Positions 17,596 to 24,938 of a DNA stretch of 64,000 nucleotides are shown here, in pieces. Origin of the DNA: Citrobacter werkmanii NBRC 105721 (GTDB lineage: Bacteria; Pseudomonadota; Gammaproteobacteria; Enterobacterales; Enterobacteriaceae); assembly GCA_000759755.1 (NCBI GenBank), contig BBMW01000018.1, positions 62,001 to 126,000 on the forward strand, written 5' to 3'. Position 1 is the stretch's first letter, and every line of letters starts with the position of its first letter. The notes beneath the pieces are model-generated. The model was not told where the DNA came from and made no database searches. It saw only the letters and a program-made list of their open reading frames with translations. Both the position numbers and the translations under genes were made by a program.

Positions 17596-18273
17596 ATGAG
17601 TCGTGCGAGAAGAAACCGCATTCAGCCATCCGATATCATTGCAATTTTTGCAATAATTATTTCACTCGTTGGCACCTTTTTTTCTTACACGGCAAATAAA
17701 CGTGCTGAAAAGCTGGATAACGATGCCGCGGCAGTTGCCATTCAGTCAATTGGAGGTAGCATCAGGGCGCTTGCAATACACTCCAGAATGTCTTACTTGC
17801 TCCTGAATGGACTGAATGAATACATTAAAGGCAATCCGGAAGACAACCGTGAGGCCCGGTGGGTAAGGCTCACTACTTTGATGGATGATGACACACCAAA
17901 GCTGTCAGTCTCTCAGGATTCTATAATGTTAATATCAAGAAGCGATGTCGATGCTGCGAATAAAATCGAAAAATGCTGGAGGCTTTACTTGTCCCTCAAG
18001 TCTGATCTGGAAGGATATGCAAATGCGTCAGTGGAAACGTTATCCACTGAACAGAGTATTGCCATAAATATTATCCCTTATCGTTTCTTTAAATTAAGCG
18101 AAGCGTGTGACGATGCGGATAAAAGCTTAGTAAAATATCTTATTGATGGTGAACCAGTAAAAGGCACAATTGGGGAAATGGAAGCTGCACAAATACTTGA
18201 GTATGAGAGAAAAAATGATAAAAATGCCGAAAAAGTTGCATTCAGCTTTGGTGCAAAAGCATCGCAGCCATAG
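17596..18273 (+). CDS. Hypothetical protein with one N-terminal membrane helix
   Basis: A 225-residue protein I do not recognise. After a basic start (SRARRNRIQPSD) comes one hydrophobic segment (about residues 14-36, IIAIFAIIISLVGTFFSY) followed by a short coiled-coil-like stretch (ANKRAEKLDNDAA). The rest is helical and charged without cysteine clusters or catalytic motifs, and most likely lies in the cytoplasm (positive-inside rule suggests N-in, C-out is the alternative). AGAGGA precedes the start. The neighbours are unrelated orphan genes, which fits an accessory segment. Confidence 0.6.
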   Translation: MSRARRNRIQPSDIIAIFAIIISLVGTFFSYTANKRAEKLDNDAAAVAIQSIGGSIRALAIHSRMSYLLLNGLNEYIKGNPEDNREARWVRLTTLMDDDTPKLSVSQDSIMLISRSDVDAANKIEKCWRLYLSLKSDLEGYANASVETLSTEQSIAINIIPYRFFKLSEACDDADKSLVKYLIDGEPVKGTIGEMEAAQILEYERKNDKNAEKVAFSFGAKASQP

Positions 18274-18477
18274 CATAAATTCCTTAATAACAAGGCATCA
18301 CCATTGTTCCCCTTTCCGCGGGAGTAGATAAGCACCGGCGGGCTGGGGTAAGGTGTGTGCCGTACAGATCGGTCGGAAAAGGGCCTATGAGAACGTCCGT
18401 TTCTCGCTCCCAGCAGACTTTAAACTCTCCCAGTACGCCCGCTCTGTGTCAAAAGCGGACATTACTGATATTACAAT

Positions 18478-18621
18478 GTGTTAATCAATGGGGTTCAGGT
18501 CAGTCTTCCTGTAGATTATGTTTCAGCTCTTAGGGAAGATTTTTACTCTTTGTCTGGAGTTGCAAAAAGGCTTCCAGCATGTCGCCAAGATTCAGACTAC
18601 TTTGCATGGTGTTTAACATAA
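18478..18621 (+). pseudogene. Short coding-like fragment in the 323-bp gap, possible gene remnant
   Basis: From GTG 18478 an open frame of 47 codons runs to TAA 18619-18621. The product contains VQVSLPVDYVSALREDFYSL followed by a segment ending in DSDYFAWCLT, which reads like the end of a real protein. It lacks a good start and ribosome binding site, and its end overlaps the last 25 bases of the gene on the other strand. A truncated gene tail is the simplest reading. I do not know the family. The rest of 18274-18477 holds nothing I recognise. Confidence 0.3.
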
Positions 18622-19517
18622 TTCTGTTGATTTTTAATAATCCTATGGAAATTAGCTTTGAATCCTAAAAATACATCTACGACATTATGGTTGTGTATAA
18701 CTACATCGTTATTTTTGAATGTATTATTCTTCTTATAAAAAGAAAGTATATTTGGCGAAAGGGGATAAGATGAATACGACTCGTAATGCAGTGAGGAATG
18801 TTTTATTGAGTTGGAAAGATTATTTATAATAACTAAGTATTCACTATCATCTTTAATATAGACATCGTTATCACCAAAAAATACATTATAACATTCTCTA
18901 TTTTTATTTTGATCACGAATTAGCGAGCCAATGCTGTCGATTAAATTGTCGCTCACTTCGTTAATCAATAGATATGTCAGTTGGACCATTTCGTCAAAAA
19001 ATGATCTTATCATCGCAACAAAAAATTCAGATTCTACCTTGTAATCGAAAATTCTCTCTTGGAGTGTGAATGGATTATGTGTTGATGTTGCTAAGTTAAA
19101 TAATTCAATAATATGCAAATATTTTTTCTGAATGCGAACATAATTGAATGATAGATGCAGTGTTTTTAAATTTGATGATATATAATCTACAACATCATTG
19201 TATTGTGGAAAATACGTAAATGGGAAATCTATCCTTTCGATTACCGTCTCTAATGGTCTTTCCCCTGTGTACGTATAGTTAACTTCCTCAATGTTAGGAC
19301 GTGGAAATGTGTCCTGTACCAAATCCCATGTATTATCATTAAATATATACACCATACCATTGGGAGCATTTTCATCTGGTGGGGGGGCTTCCGTTGAATT
19401 TGCAGGCAATCCGGTACCTTTCATTTGTCGATAGATACTACTGGATATATAGTATTTGCTTACCTGGTGGTATTCATGAATTACTACGTCCCTATCAAAA
19501 TCAAAATAAACGGTCAT
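18597..19517 (-). CDS. Hypothetical protein, AT-rich orphan gene
   Basis: A 306-residue protein with visibly higher AT content than the backbone genes. The N-terminal 75 residues contain GLPANSTEAPPPDENAPNG followed by YIFNDNTWDLVQD; this pattern (proline-rich linker, then a short W-containing strand) is like the start of some phage tail-fibre-assembly-type proteins. The C-terminal two thirds are helical (FFVAMIRSFFDEMVQLTYLL) and include INNLSNSIKHSSLHYE, which recalls the N-x3-KH ends of HEPN-like helical domains. Both similarities are weak and from memory. No signal peptide or membrane helix is seen. AGGATAAG precedes ATG 19517. It is probably horizontally acquired; the function is unknown. 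Confidence 0.55.
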   Translation of the reverse strand: MTVYFDFDRDVVIHEYHQVSKYYISSSIYRQMKGTGLPANSTEAPPPDENAPNGMVYIFNDNTWDLVQDTFPRPNIEEVNYTYTGERPLETVIERIDFPFTYFPQYNDVVDYISSNLKTLHLSFNYVRIQKKYLHIIELFNLATSTHNPFTLQERIFDYKVESEFFVAMIRSFFDEMVQLTYLLINEVSDNLIDSIGSLIRDQNKNRECYNVFFGDNDVYIKDDSEYLVIINNLSNSIKHSSLHYESYSSYPLSPNILSFYKKNNTFKNNDVVIHNHNVVDVFLGFKANFHRIIKNQQNYVKHHAK

Positions 19518-19791
19518 TTACTTATCCTAATAATCCATATCGATTTTAATAATCCCCTCTCTAAAGAAAGTGGAGTGTTTTTTGCGGGGCATGCCCTCCA
19601 TTTTGATGGAACTCACCCTGTAAGCATTATACTGTATTATGTCCGTTTTATCAGTTGACAGCGGAGGTTCATCACAAATGGATTCATCGTATTACCACGA
19701 TTTGGCATCCTCCTCGTCCTAAATGAACTGCACCCAAAAGCTGGCCACGATGCAGATTGCAATCGATGACATCTTGTATAATTTTTAGGTT

Positions 19792-19817
19792 TGTCCACTT
19801 CGTGCCAGAAGTGGACA
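19792..19817. terminator. Hairpin in a 319-bp non-coding gap
   Basis: TGTCCACTTC (19792-19801) and GAAGTGGACA (19808-19817) form a perfect 10-bp stem with a 6-base loop, 19 bp from the end of the NUDIX gene on the minus strand. There is no strong T-run. Similar short repeats occur between genes in enterobacteria. The remaining part of 19518-19791 holds no gene that I can support. Confidence 0.4.
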
Positions 19818-19836
19818 TCTAAGCCGTTTCAGAGAG

Positions 19837-20289
19837 TTAAGTGCAGGGGAAGCCTTCAAGTATGTTAATTATCAAATCGAGTGGGAAGATGATTTCTTTA
19901 GTTTGTTTGAGCTCTTCTAAGCTCCACCAGTAGTGCTCGCGAATGACTTCTTTTTCGTTGTTACTCCAACCTGATCGGTCAATATCTGGTTTTTCTGCAG
20001 TAATAATAAAGAAATGTTCTTCAGCGAGAACGTTCTCACCACTTGGCAACATCATAGGAAAGGTTCTGGAGGCTATTTGTGGTCCCGCCGTTTTTCTTAT
20101 CAGGCCCGTTTCTTCAAATAATTCACGTAGCGCCGCCTGCTCAAAAGACTCGTTGTGCTCAAGTCCTCCCCCTGGCGTTGCCCAGTAAGTTTTTCCATCC
20201 AGAGCATCATCTTTATGGCAGAACCTAAAGGGCAGAACGTGATTTTCAGGTGAAAGAACTATCAATCGAGAGGATGGACGAGTACGCAT
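19837..20289 (-). CDS. NUDIX hydrolase
   Basis: A 150-residue cytoplasmic NUDIX protein. The full Nudix box is present near residues 42-64: G-GLEHN-E-SFEQAAL-REL-F-EE-T-G-L, with all metal-binding glutamates. The preceding WATPGGGLEHNE is typical. Such enzymes hydrolyse nucleoside diphosphates linked to another group; the substrate cannot be told from the sequence. The short form (one domain, no extra motif) resembles MutT-like housecleaning enzymes. It is followed, after 151 bp upstream on the same strand, by an AAA_28-type ATPase gene, so the two may be functionally linked but are probably separate transcripts. Confidence 0.85.
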   Translation of the reverse strand: MRTRPSSRLIVLSPENHVLPFRFCHKDDALDGKTYWATPGGGLEHNESFEQAALRELFEETGLIRKTAGPQIASRTFPMMLPSGENVLAEEHFFIITAEKPDIDRSGWSNNEKEVIREHYWWSLEELKQTKEIIFPLDLIINILEGFPCT

Positions 20290-20440
20290 TTATTCCCTCT
20301 TAAATAAAATTTAAACCCTCATTGCGGATTTTCATATAAACATAAATTGCAGTCTGCAAGCGCGCATAGAGAATGTATTTTCTTGCCACGATGGCCGATT
20401 CAGGCAGAGTGATTCACCATTACGCGTAGTTGCTGTTTTA

Positions 20441-20989
20441 TCAGCGTACTATCCTGGAAAGGATAAAATCCACACGCTCCTCAACCGAAACGCATGGCAA
20501 TTCAATCAACTGATAATCATACATACGGTATGTTTGCACCATTGCGTGATATGTCGCGACGGCGACATCGAAAGATTGCTTGCGCTCGGTATCCTGTACA
20601 TATATGTCACGCCAGGGGGGGGCAATAAATACTGTTCGGTTATAGCGAAATCTCTCGATGGCGTTTTCCAGATGCTTCGGTATGGTAAGCTCTGAAAGAC
20701 GTAAATAACCTACAACATCAGGAACACCACGGTCGAAGAAGCAGGGTCTTGTTTGCCCTTCTGCTTCGTGCCATGAACGCATTTCCCAGGATAGCATGAG
20801 CTCTGCGAACGCAGTTTGATTGGCCCATGGCAATGCATCACCGCCGATGTTAACCTGGTCTTGTATAACATCTCGTCCAGCTTCTTTAGAACACCAAAAA
20901 CCTCTTTTTATAATGGTATCAATTATCGTGCTTTTGCCTGACCCTGGGCCACCTGTGAGAATGAAACGATGTTGAAAAGATGAAGACAT
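20441..20989 (-). CDS. AAA_28-type P-loop NTPase
   Basis: A 182-residue protein with Walker A in FILTGGPGSGKST (residues 9-21) and a probable Walker B/switch segment CFFDRGVPDVVGYL around residue 93. This fits the AAA_28 family of small P-loop ATPases or kinases, which often have an uncharacterised nucleotide or small-molecule kinase-like fold. AGGAGGG precedes the start codon at 20989. No membrane helices are present. The partner NUDIX gene lies downstream on the same strand. The substrate is unknown; the repeated appearance of such proteins next to NUDIX and Ada-type genes is suggestive only. Confidence 0.8.
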   Translation of the reverse strand: MSSSFQHRFILTGGPGSGKSTIIDTIIKRGFWCSKEAGRDVIQDQVNIGGDALPWANQTAFAELMLSWEMRSWHEAEGQTRPCFFDRGVPDVVGYLRLSELTIPKHLENAIERFRYNRTVFIAPPWRDIYVQDTERKQSFDVAVATYHAMVQTYRMYDYQLIELPCVSVEERVDFILSRIVR

Positions 20990-21395
20990 TGAACCCTCCT
21001 GAACATTTATAGACGCGATGAAGTAGCAATTCTTATGGCGTATTTTCCCGTGTCGGCAGATTACTTGTTGATGGTGTGACTAACTACATTTTATCCTGGC
21101 TTGCATATCCGCTACTCGTTCTGACAGGATGTTCTAAAACTGTGCTAGCAATACGACTGATAGGTGGGCAGGATTTCACCATTCGATGGAATCTGAGGAC
21201 GCTGCCAATGCGGATGATCAAACGTTCCCCCAACTAAACGCCGCACTTCGCTCTCTGGTCTTACCCACCAATAGTGGGCATGCGGCTAAGTGAGCGTCTT
21301 CGAAGGACATGACTGTTCCTGCAAAAATATCTGGCCTGAATATAAACTACTCGATATTCTGAAATGCTTTGTATTTTTTGTGAACAGGAAAAAGT
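20990..21395. other. 406-bp intergenic region, no gene seen
   Basis: It lies between divergent genes and should contain both promoters. No frame with a start site, RNA gene or long repeat stands out. A few short GC-rich stretches (about 21200-21300) look unlike the AT-rich flanks and could be remnants. Confidence 0.4.
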
Positions 21396-22187
21396 ATGCT
21401 TAGTACATTACCCGATTTACACAGAAGTTTTGCAGAGCAACTCAAGCTTAAATTCCAGTCTGATTCGCGAATTCATTCCCTTCTTGCTGGCGGCTCGATT
21501 ATCCATGGCGGATTTGATAAATACTCCGATCTGGATTTTGTCGTTGTTGTAGACCCTCTCCACTATGACGAAATTATGGCTCAGCGTATTGTGTTCGCCG
21601 GAACACTGGGTCACCTGCTCCATGCTTTCACCGGGGAACATGTGGGAGAGCCTCGTCTGCTTATCTGCCTGTATGGCCCAGAACTCCTTCATGTCGATCT
21701 GAAATTCGTCACCCTGGAAATGCTCACTAAACGCGTTGAGGAGCCAGCAGTGTTATTTACCCGTGATAGCACTGCTCTGGAGCGCCAACTGGCAAAATTT
21801 AGTGCTCAGTGGCCCAACATGACGCCGGAGTGGTTTGAGTCCCGAGCCTGGATCTGGCTTCATTATGCAGTGGTTAAGCTGGGAAGAGGCGAACTCTTTG
21901 AAGCGATAGGCATGCTGGCATTCTTCCGCGAGCAAGTGCTGGGACCTATGCTGTACCGTCGTGCCAATCTACCGCAACGTGGGGTTCGTCGCATCGAATT
22001 CCTCAGCATTGATCCTGATGACTTGCTGACTTCCACGCTGGCAACACACGATCGTGACTCCGTCAGCATGGCCATCAGAATGGCTGTTGATGCTTATATC
22101 ACGCTGCGGGCTGATGCGCTGCCGGAAAATATCGCAGACGATGCGGCACGTTGGGCTGTTCTTGCCATGCTCGAAGCCAGAACCTGA
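21396..22187 (+). CDS. Nucleotidyltransferase-domain protein
   Basis: A 263-residue protein. The N-terminal domain has the polymerase-beta-type nucleotidyltransferase signature LLAGGSIIHGGFDKYSDLDF (residues 29-48; GGS followed by D-x-D), and a third acidic residue probably in LLHVDLKFV near 103. The C-terminal half is helical, in the manner of aminoglycoside adenylyltransferases and of related stand-alone enzymes. It may transfer a nucleotide to a small molecule or protein; antibiotic resistance is possible but not shown. AGGAAAAAG precedes the start. It is followed by a hairpin and then by the PEP mutase-family gene. Confidence 0.75.
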   Translation: MLSTLPDLHRSFAEQLKLKFQSDSRIHSLLAGGSIIHGGFDKYSDLDFVVVVDPLHYDEIMAQRIVFAGTLGHLLHAFTGEHVGEPRLLICLYGPELLHVDLKFVTLEMLTKRVEEPAVLFTRDSTALERQLAKFSAQWPNMTPEWFESRAWIWLHYAVVKLGRGELFEAIGMLAFFREQVLGPMLYRRANLPQRGVRRIEFLSIDPDDLLTSTLATHDRDSVSMAIRMAVDAYITLRADALPENIADDAARWAVLAMLEART

Positions 22188-22219
22188 CCTTAAAAGGTTT
22201 GGTCTGTTCCGCATCCATG

Positions 22220-22255
22220 TTCAGACGATGTTTGCTAAAAAAATGGTCGTCTGAA
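22220..22255 (+). terminator. Hairpin after the nucleotidyltransferase gene
   Basis: TTCAGACGA (22220-22228) and TCGTCTGAA (22247-22255) form a perfect 9-bp stem with an 18-base A-rich loop. It is 32 bp after the stop codon and 58 bp before the next gene. A short TTTC follows. It may be a terminator or an operator for the PEPM-ada pair. Confidence 0.45.
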
Positions 22256-22313
22256 TTTCGGTTGTGAGGTTCTTCCTGAGTGCTTAGATTCATTTTCAAT
22301 CTATCGAGAGGAT

Positions 22314-23096
22314 ATGAATATGAACTTTGCAGAACGCCACTATCAGCATGAGCCTCTTCTTATCGCCAACGTCTGGGATGCCGCCAGTGCTGTCGCAGCG
22401 CAAAAAGCAGGCTACCAGGTTCTGGGAACGTCCAGTGCAGCTATAGCGTCCACATTGGGATATGACGATGGGCAGGGAATTCCGTTTGATGAGTTATTTT
22501 ATATGGTCACCCGGATCCGGGCTGTCAGTAACCTGCCATTGAGCGTTGACATGGAAGCAGGGTATGGTGATTCAGCCGAACAGATAGCAGCCAATCTCAG
22601 GCGCCTTGCTCAGACAGGCGTCGCAGGCGTTAACCTCGAAGACAGCCGAGTCATAAACGGGGTTCGTCAGCTTGACGATGTCTCTGATTTTTCCCGTAAC
22701 CTGAGAACAGTGTGCGATACGCTGAGAAGCGAAAATTACAGCCTGTTTATGAATATCCGGACTGATACTTACCTGCTCGGGCATGAAGACGCGTTGCAGG
22801 AGACGATATCACGGGGTCAACGCTATAAAGCTGCAGGTGCCGACGGCCTTTTTGTTCCCTGCCTGACGTCAGAGAAAGACATCAGCCTCATTGCAGAGGC
22901 AATGGGATTGCCTCTGAATGTCATGTGTATGCCCGATCTTCCCTCATTCGACAGGCTGAAACGGGCCGGGGTAAGCCGCATTTCAATGGGCAATTTTGTT
23001 CATTCAACGATGCAGTCAACGCTGACTGATGTCATGCATGCGATCCGAGCGCGTCAGACGTTTGAAGGACTTTTTGGTGATGAAAATAACCGATAA
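22314..23096 (+). CDS. Isocitrate lyase/PEP mutase family protein
   Basis: A 260-residue TIM-barrel enzyme of the ICL/PEPM superfamily. Near the N-terminus LIANVWDAASA and LGTSSAAIASTLGYDDG match the family; VDMEAGYGD (residues 82-90) supplies the magnesium-binding acids and GVNLEDSR (about 102-109) a further metal ligand. The KKCGH-type catalytic loop of true isocitrate lyase is absent, so a carbon-carbon lyase such as an oxaloacetate- or methylisocitrate-like activity is more likely; the substrate is unknown. ATG 22314 follows GAGAGGA; an alternative ATG is at 22320. Its last 17 bases overlap the start of the ada-type gene, so the two are translationally coupled. Confidence 0.82.
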   Translation: MNMNFAERHYQHEPLLIANVWDAASAVAAQKAGYQVLGTSSAAIASTLGYDDGQGIPFDELFYMVTRIRAVSNLPLSVDMEAGYGDSAEQIAANLRRLAQTGVAGVNLEDSRVINGVRQLDDVSDFSRNLRTVCDTLRSENYSLFMNIRTDTYLLGHEDALQETISRGQRYKAAGADGLFVPCLTSEKDISLIAEAMGLPLNVMCMPDLPSFDRLKRAGVSRISMGNFVHSTMQSTLTDVMHAIRARQTFEGLFGDENNR

Positions 23097-24126
23097 GAAT
23101 TTGTGTGATATCTGGTATCAGGCATTACTTGAACGAGCTCCAGAATATACTGGCGTGTTTTTTGTTGGCGTCAAAACCACTGGCGTATTCTGTATTTCTG
23201 TATGCCGGGCACGAAAGCCCAAACGCGAAAATGTCGAATTTTATAAAGATGCTAAATCGGCCCTGGCGGCCGGGTTTCGTCCCTGTAAAGTCTGCAGACC
23301 CGCAGAAAATGCGCACAGCGCGCCATTATTTGTTGAACAGGCGCTTGCGCTTGTCAGGCGCGATATAAAATCCCGTGTAGCTGACGCGCAGCTTCGCCAG
23401 CATGGCATCAGCCCGGAGCGGGTAAGACGCTGGTTCCTGCAACACCATGGCATCACTTTTCAGGCTTTCCAGCGAATGCAGCGGGTGAATATTGCCCTGC
23501 AGGAGCTGAAAAGCGGACGAGCGGCGACTGACGTTGCGCTGGACAATGGCTATGAATCCTTGAGCGGCTTTGGTTATACCTACAAGCGTCTTACTGGCGC
23601 AGCGCCGACTCAGGCAATCCAGGTGATTGTCATTCACCGGTTTACCACTATGCTTGGACCGATGTTTGTCTGTGCTACAGAGAGGGGGGTCTGTCTGCTG
23701 GAGTTTACCGATCGCCGGATGTTAGAAACAGAATTTCGCGATATCCAGCGTTTATTTAACGCCAGAATTGTCACCGGAGAAAACAGCCATACCCGGCAGA
23801 CAGTAAAAGAAATCAGCGAGTATTTTGCCGGAACTCGCCGACAGTTTGAGCTCTCTGTCGATACTCCGGGCAGTGATTTTCAACAATCTGTCTGGCATGA
23901 GCTGCGTGCAGTTCCATATGGCCAGACCTCACACTATCAGGCGATTTCAATTCGGCTTAATAAGCCCAATGCTGTGCGCGCCGTCGCTGCAGCTAATGGC
24001 GCAAACCGAATTGCGATAGTGATCCCTTGTCACCGGATAATTGGAAAAGATGGCAAAATGACTGGTTATGGTGGTGGTATTTCGCGCAAAGAATGGCTCA
24101 TTGAGCATGAGAGAAACAACGCTTAA
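23080..24126 (+). CDS. Ada-type bifunctional DNA methyltransferase/transcriptional activator
   Basis: A 348-residue protein. I chose ATG 23080 because it then aligns with E. coli Ada: zinc-site cysteines fall at residues 38, 42, 69 and 72 (GVFCISVC and FRPCKVC), the same numbers as in E. coli. An AraC-type helix-turn-helix follows (about 95-175), then the alkyltransferase domain with active-site Cys317 in IPCHRII. Cys38 accepts methyl groups from phosphotriesters and turns the protein into an activator; Cys317 accepts them from O6-alkylguanine. It overlaps the PEPM-family gene. As E. coli ada lies at another locus next to alkB, this could be a second, acquired copy. No alkB or alkA is seen here. 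Confidence 0.88.
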   Translation: MKITDKNLCDIWYQALLERAPEYTGVFFVGVKTTGVFCISVCRARKPKRENVEFYKDAKSALAAGFRPCKVCRPAENAHSAPLFVEQALALVRRDIKSRVADAQLRQHGISPERVRRWFLQHHGITFQAFQRMQRVNIALQELKSGRAATDVALDNGYESLSGFGYTYKRLTGAAPTQAIQVIVIHRFTTMLGPMFVCATERGVCLLEFTDRRMLETEFRDIQRLFNARIVTGENSHTRQTVKEISEYFAGTRRQFELSVDTPGSDFQQSVWHELRAVPYGQTSHYQAISIRLNKPNAVRAVAAANGANRIAIVIPCHRIIGKDGKMTGYGGGISRKEWLIEHERNNA

Positions 24127-24330
24127 TGGCTTGATGTTCTATGCAGCCGGAAAATTTCAGCTCTGTATAAGTGCCTTGAGTTTGTAATCTATGAAGTTTT
24201 TCGCAAGTAAAGGTTAGTATATCGTTCAAAACTGACCATGCCTTCTTTTTCTTGGGGCTTAGCTTTAAGGATCTCGTTGTTAGTGAGGGGGCGTGTGATA
24301 CGCGCCATGTCTGGAATCTTTCCATAGTTA

Positions 24331-24376
24331 GTACACGTTTAATGGACCACAATATAGCGTGTACCTAAACGTGTAC
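24331..24376. repeat. Three copies of GTACACG/CGTGTAC near the 3' end of ssrA
   Basis: GTACACG at 24331-24337 and its complement CGTGTAC at 24358-24364 and 24370-24376, all within 46 bp. The cluster lies between the Ada-type gene and the ssrA terminator. Short repeated sites near a tmRNA 3' end look like arm-type binding sites of a tyrosine integrase and may mark an old integration event. No integrase gene is present in the window. Confidence 0.4.
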
Positions 24377-24423
24377 CAATTTTCTCTGGATTTAGCCGGA
24401 TGCCCTCGGGCAACAACAGACAC

Positions 24424-24455
24424 AAAAAAGCCCGCAGGGCTTGCGCCGTGCGGGC
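24424..24455 (-). terminator. ssrA terminator
   Basis: On the minus strand GCCCGCA and TGCGGGC form a stem followed by a run of six T. It lies 48 bp beyond the mature 3' end of tmRNA, as in E. coli. The stretch 24127-24330 before it holds only an unsupported reverse frame. Confidence 0.85.
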
Positions 24456-24502
24456 TCTTAGGACTTCATCGGATGACTCTGGTAATCACCGATGGAGAAT
24501 TT

Positions 24503-24866
24503 TGGTGGAGCTGGCGGGAGTTGAACCCGCGTCCGAAATTCCTACATCCTCGGTACTACATGCTTAGTTCGTCTTTACATTCGCCTGGCACCTGCGGACG
24601 GACACGCCACTACCAGACTAGCCTGATTAGTTTTAACGCTTCAACCCCAGGCAGGGCATCCACGCGATCTCTTTTGGGTTTGACCTCTCTTTGATCCCCG
24701 TCTTAAGAGCGGAAGCTAGGGAGAGAGGGCTCAGAGCAGGTTATTAAGCTGCTAAAGCGTAGTTTTCGTCGTTTGCGACTATTTTTTTGCGGCTTTTTAC
24801 GAGGCCAACCGCCCCTCGGCATGCACCTTGGGTTTCGCGAATCCCGTCGAATCCAGAATCAGCCCC
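24503..24866 (-). ncRNA. ssrA: tmRNA
   Basis: The RNA starts with GGGGCTGATTCTGG (from 24866) and ends in CCACCA-type sequence at 24503 (GCTCCACCA); the two ends pair as the alanyl tRNA-like acceptor stem. The T-arm GGTTCAACTCCCGCC lies close to the 3' end. The tag reading frame starts with GCA at 24776 and encodes ANDENYALAA, followed by two stop codons (TAATAA, 24746-24741). The length is about 364 bases. tmRNA rescues stalled ribosomes together with SmpB, whose gene lies about 17 kb away because the bap operon stands in between. A good -10 element (TATACT) lies upstream. Confidence 0.98.
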
Positions 24867-24880
24867 AATGTGTTAGAGCA

Positions 24881-24886
24881 AGTATA
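24881..24886 (-). promoter_or_regulatory. ssrA promoter -10 element
   Basis: TATACT on the minus strand, 14 bases before the mature 5' end, in agreement with the E. coli ssrA promoter region. The -35 element is weak (GGTCAC-like at 17-base spacing). Confidence 0.6.
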
Positions 24887-24938
24887 ACAGACTTGTGACA
24901 CGCGTGACCAGCCCCCGCAACCCCTTATCCTCAAGGAT

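Noticed and set aside
23029-23079. Earlier start for the Ada-type gene
   Set aside because: It would add 17 residues that shift the zinc cysteines away from the Ada numbering; ATG 23080 gives the exact family positions.
24098-24352. Minus-strand frame of 84 codons between the Ada-type gene and ssrA
   Set aside because: No convincing ribosome binding site, it overlaps the Ada-type gene end and the putative scar sequence, and the product resembles nothing I know.
17140-24376. Complete prophage or integrative element
   Set aside because: No integrase, capsid, replication or transfer genes are present; only a weak scar-like repeat cluster supports past integration.
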